This document shows positions 5,613-7,015 of a DNA stretch of 7,015 bases, in pieces. Numbering within the stretch: position 1 is the first letter of the stretch; each line of letters begins with the position of its first letter. Origin of the DNA: Acidimicrobiia bacterium (lineage in GTDB: Bacteria > Actinomycetota > Acidimicrobiia > Spongiisociales > ZC4RG35); assembly GCA_025929005.1 (NCBI GenBank), contig JAICND010000077.1, positions 1 through 7,015 on the forward strand, read 5' to 3'. Both the position numbers and the translations under genes were made by a program. The notes beneath the pieces were generated by a model. That model had not been told where the DNA came from. It was given only the letters and a program-made list of their open reading frames with translations, and searched no databases.

Positions 5613-6998
5613 TCAAGCCGAATTCGTGATCGGTAGTGACATCGTGACCTTGGTACCGGCGCCGAGGGCACTCGTCAGTGCCACATCGCCTCCGTGGGCC
5701 CGGGCTACTTCCCTAACCAGCACAAGGCCCAGACCAGAGCCTGGAATCCCGGCGGCTTCGGCATTGGCAGCCCGGAAGAAGCGACGGAAGATGCGGGTCT
5801 GGTCTTCGGCGGGAATTCCGATCCCGTGATCGGCCACACCCACGACAACCTGATGGTCCACTGCCCTTGTCGAAACCTCCACCATCCCGCCGTCGCGTGA
5901 GTACTTGACGGCGTTGGAGATGAGGTTGCGGACTGCTTGTTCGAGCTGGCGACGGTCACCGCGGATCTTGGGTGTGGGCTGGAGTCCGGCCACGAATCCG
6001 ATCCCGCGGGCCCTGGCCGGCCCTTCCATCATGGAGACTGCTTCAGCAGCGATTTCGTTTAGGTCGATCGGTTCCTGTTTGGGTTCGGATTCGGCTGCGG
6101 CGAGCCGCTTGAAAGCGAGAATGTCGTCGATCATCTCGAGCACGGTCTGAGCGCTGCTGTGGATGATGTCGAGTTCAGCGTTGCCCTTGCCGAGAGTCTC
6201 ATCGGCTCGCAGGATGTCGCTGTACCCCAGGATGGCGGTCAGAGGAGTACGAAGCTCGTGGGTCATCTGGGAGACGAACTCGTCCTGAAGGCGCTCCACC
6301 CGCGCCTCGGCGTCGATCCGCTCAGTCACGTCTCTCACGATCAGTGCGTAGCGATGGCGGCCTGATGGCTCGGCAATCGAGCCCTGCGACGCCTCCGCCC
6401 AGAAGCTTGTGCCATCCGCTCGCAGGCCTTTGACCAAGCGGAGTTTGTCTGAGCCGGGATCAGTCCTTGGCAAAGTGCCCGGTGTTGGCCCGATGAACTC
6501 AGTGAGCGTCCGACCCACCAATTCGTCCTGGCCGTACCCGAAGAGGTCCACGGCTCCCGTGTTGACCCTGCGGACAACACCAGTTTCGTCAACAACGAGG
6601 ACTCCTTCGATTGCGGCGTCAAGCACTCCCTGTAGCTCGGCGATGAGGTCTCGCCTTCGTGACGACTCGATGGCGAGGGCGGTAACCGAAAGCTGGATGA
6701 CGAACAGAAACAATTGCGAAGCGATTACTGGATCGAGAGCCGAATCGGGCCGTCCAAACGGCCCGAGTTGTTGACCGGCGCCCCAGACAATAAAGAGTGC
6801 CGCGGTCGTCGTGAGAACCGCCGTTCCACGTTGGCCGAGGATCATCGCCGACATGAGGAGCGGGAGTATCACCATGTACGAAAGGTTGCGGCCGGCAACG
6901 TCACTAAGGACGATGGAGACCGCCAGGGCCGCAGCCGTCGCCAGGGCCGCCACCAGGGCTGATCGAACCCATCCATGGGGCGGTGGTTCCCGTCGCAA
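5613..6998 (-). CDS. PAS-containing membrane sensor histidine kinase (start possibly beyond window)
   Basis: At least 461 residues. Four hydrophobic segments (about 11-31, 38-55, 58-75, 94-111) form a compact membrane module resembling the four-helix region of DUF4118/KdpD-type sensors. A PAS domain follows (about 118-228: VLDAAIEGVLVVDETG, then NTGAVDLFGYGQDELVGRTL and a PAC-like RYALIVRDVTER). HisKA carries SQMTHELRTPLTAILGYSD with His247. HATPase has Asn358/Asn362 (RNLISNAVKYS), the G1 box DHGIGIP (390-396), IFRRFFRA, and the G2 box GSGLGL (420-425). All catalytic motifs are present, so it should autophosphorylate; the signal is unknown. There is no receiver domain and no response regulator in the window; one could lie upstream of the right edge. 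TTG 6996-6998 is a weak start without a Shine-Dalgarno, and the frame stays open to the window end (upstream codons Leu-Ala-Thr-Val-Ser), so the protein may be longer. It is convergent with the dehydrogenase. Confidence 0.88.
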   Translation of the reverse strand: MRREPPPHGWVRSALVAALATAAALAVSIVLSDVAGRNLSYMVILPLLMSAMILGQRGTAVLTTTAALFIVWGAGQQLGPFGRPDSALDPVIASQLFLFVIQLSVTALAIESSRRRDLIAELQGVLDAAIEGVLVVDETGVVRRVNTGAVDLFGYGQDELVGRTLTEFIGPTPGTLPRTDPGSDKLRLVKGLRADGTSFWAEASQGSIAEPSGRHRYALIVRDVTERIDAEARVERLQDEFVSQMTHELRTPLTAILGYSDILRADETLGKGNAELDIIHSSAQTVLEMIDDILAFKRLAAAESEPKQEPIDLNEIAAEAVSMMEGPARARGIGFVAGLQPTPKIRGDRRQLEQAVRNLISNAVKYSRDGGMVEVSTRAVDHQVVVGVADHGIGIPAEDQTRIFRRFFRAANAEAAGIPGSGLGLVLVREVARAHGGDVALTSALGAGTKVTMSLPITNSA

Positions 6999-7015
6999 GG
7001 AGACCGTGGCCAGAA

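Noticed and set aside
1..7015. CRISPR arrays, tRNA genes, insertion sequences, toxin-antitoxin or phage-defence genes
   Set aside because: No regularly spaced repeats, tRNA-like cloverleaf, transposase or recognisable defence gene was found on either strand.

Overview
The window looks like ordinary high-GC bacterial chromosome. An actinobacterium, perhaps of the Acidimicrobiia or a relative, is the likeliest source. The support is GC-rich codon use, frequent GTG and TTG starts, little Shine-Dalgarno signal, a branched-chain amino acid dehydrogenase of the Streptomyces valine dehydrogenase type, and a sensor membrane domain (motif PYPGPADFFYVAGYP) that I associate with actinobacterial signalling proteins. 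The taxonomic placement is inference from sequence style.

Left part (1-1500, + strand): the C-terminal end of a cupin protein cut by the window edge; a strong hairpin, probably its terminator; an N-terminally truncated remnant of an NTF2/SnoaL-like protein; then a YafY-type HTH-WYL regulator that lacks the usual C-terminal extension and has a degenerate WYL triad. An inverted repeat next to a -10-like element lies just before the regulator. A second hairpin closes this block where it meets the convergent kinase gene.

Middle part (1503-5609): a divergent pair of catabolic genes shares a 63-bp control region. To the left runs an amidohydrolase of the Xaa-Pro dipeptidase/imidazolonepropionase-related group, followed in the same direction and the same reading frame by a membrane-anchored histidine kinase. 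To the right runs a leucine/valine dehydrogenase with a TTG start and a clear AAGGAG ribosome binding site. A plausible joint role is peptide hydrolysis followed by oxidative deamination of branched-chain amino acids, but no shared pathway is proven by the sequence.

Right part (5613-7015, - strand): a four-TM, PAS-containing histidine kinase, convergent with the dehydrogenase and only 3 bp away. Its reading frame stays open to the window edge, so its true start may lie outside. Neither kinase has a response regulator in the window.

I found no CRISPR array, tRNA, rRNA, insertion sequence or phage gene, and no convincing new system. The points most worth a second look are the damaged NTF2/WYL locus, the start of the first kinase (strong Shine-Dalgarno upstream of an in-frame CTG), and the tightly packed amidohydrolase/dehydrogenase divergon.
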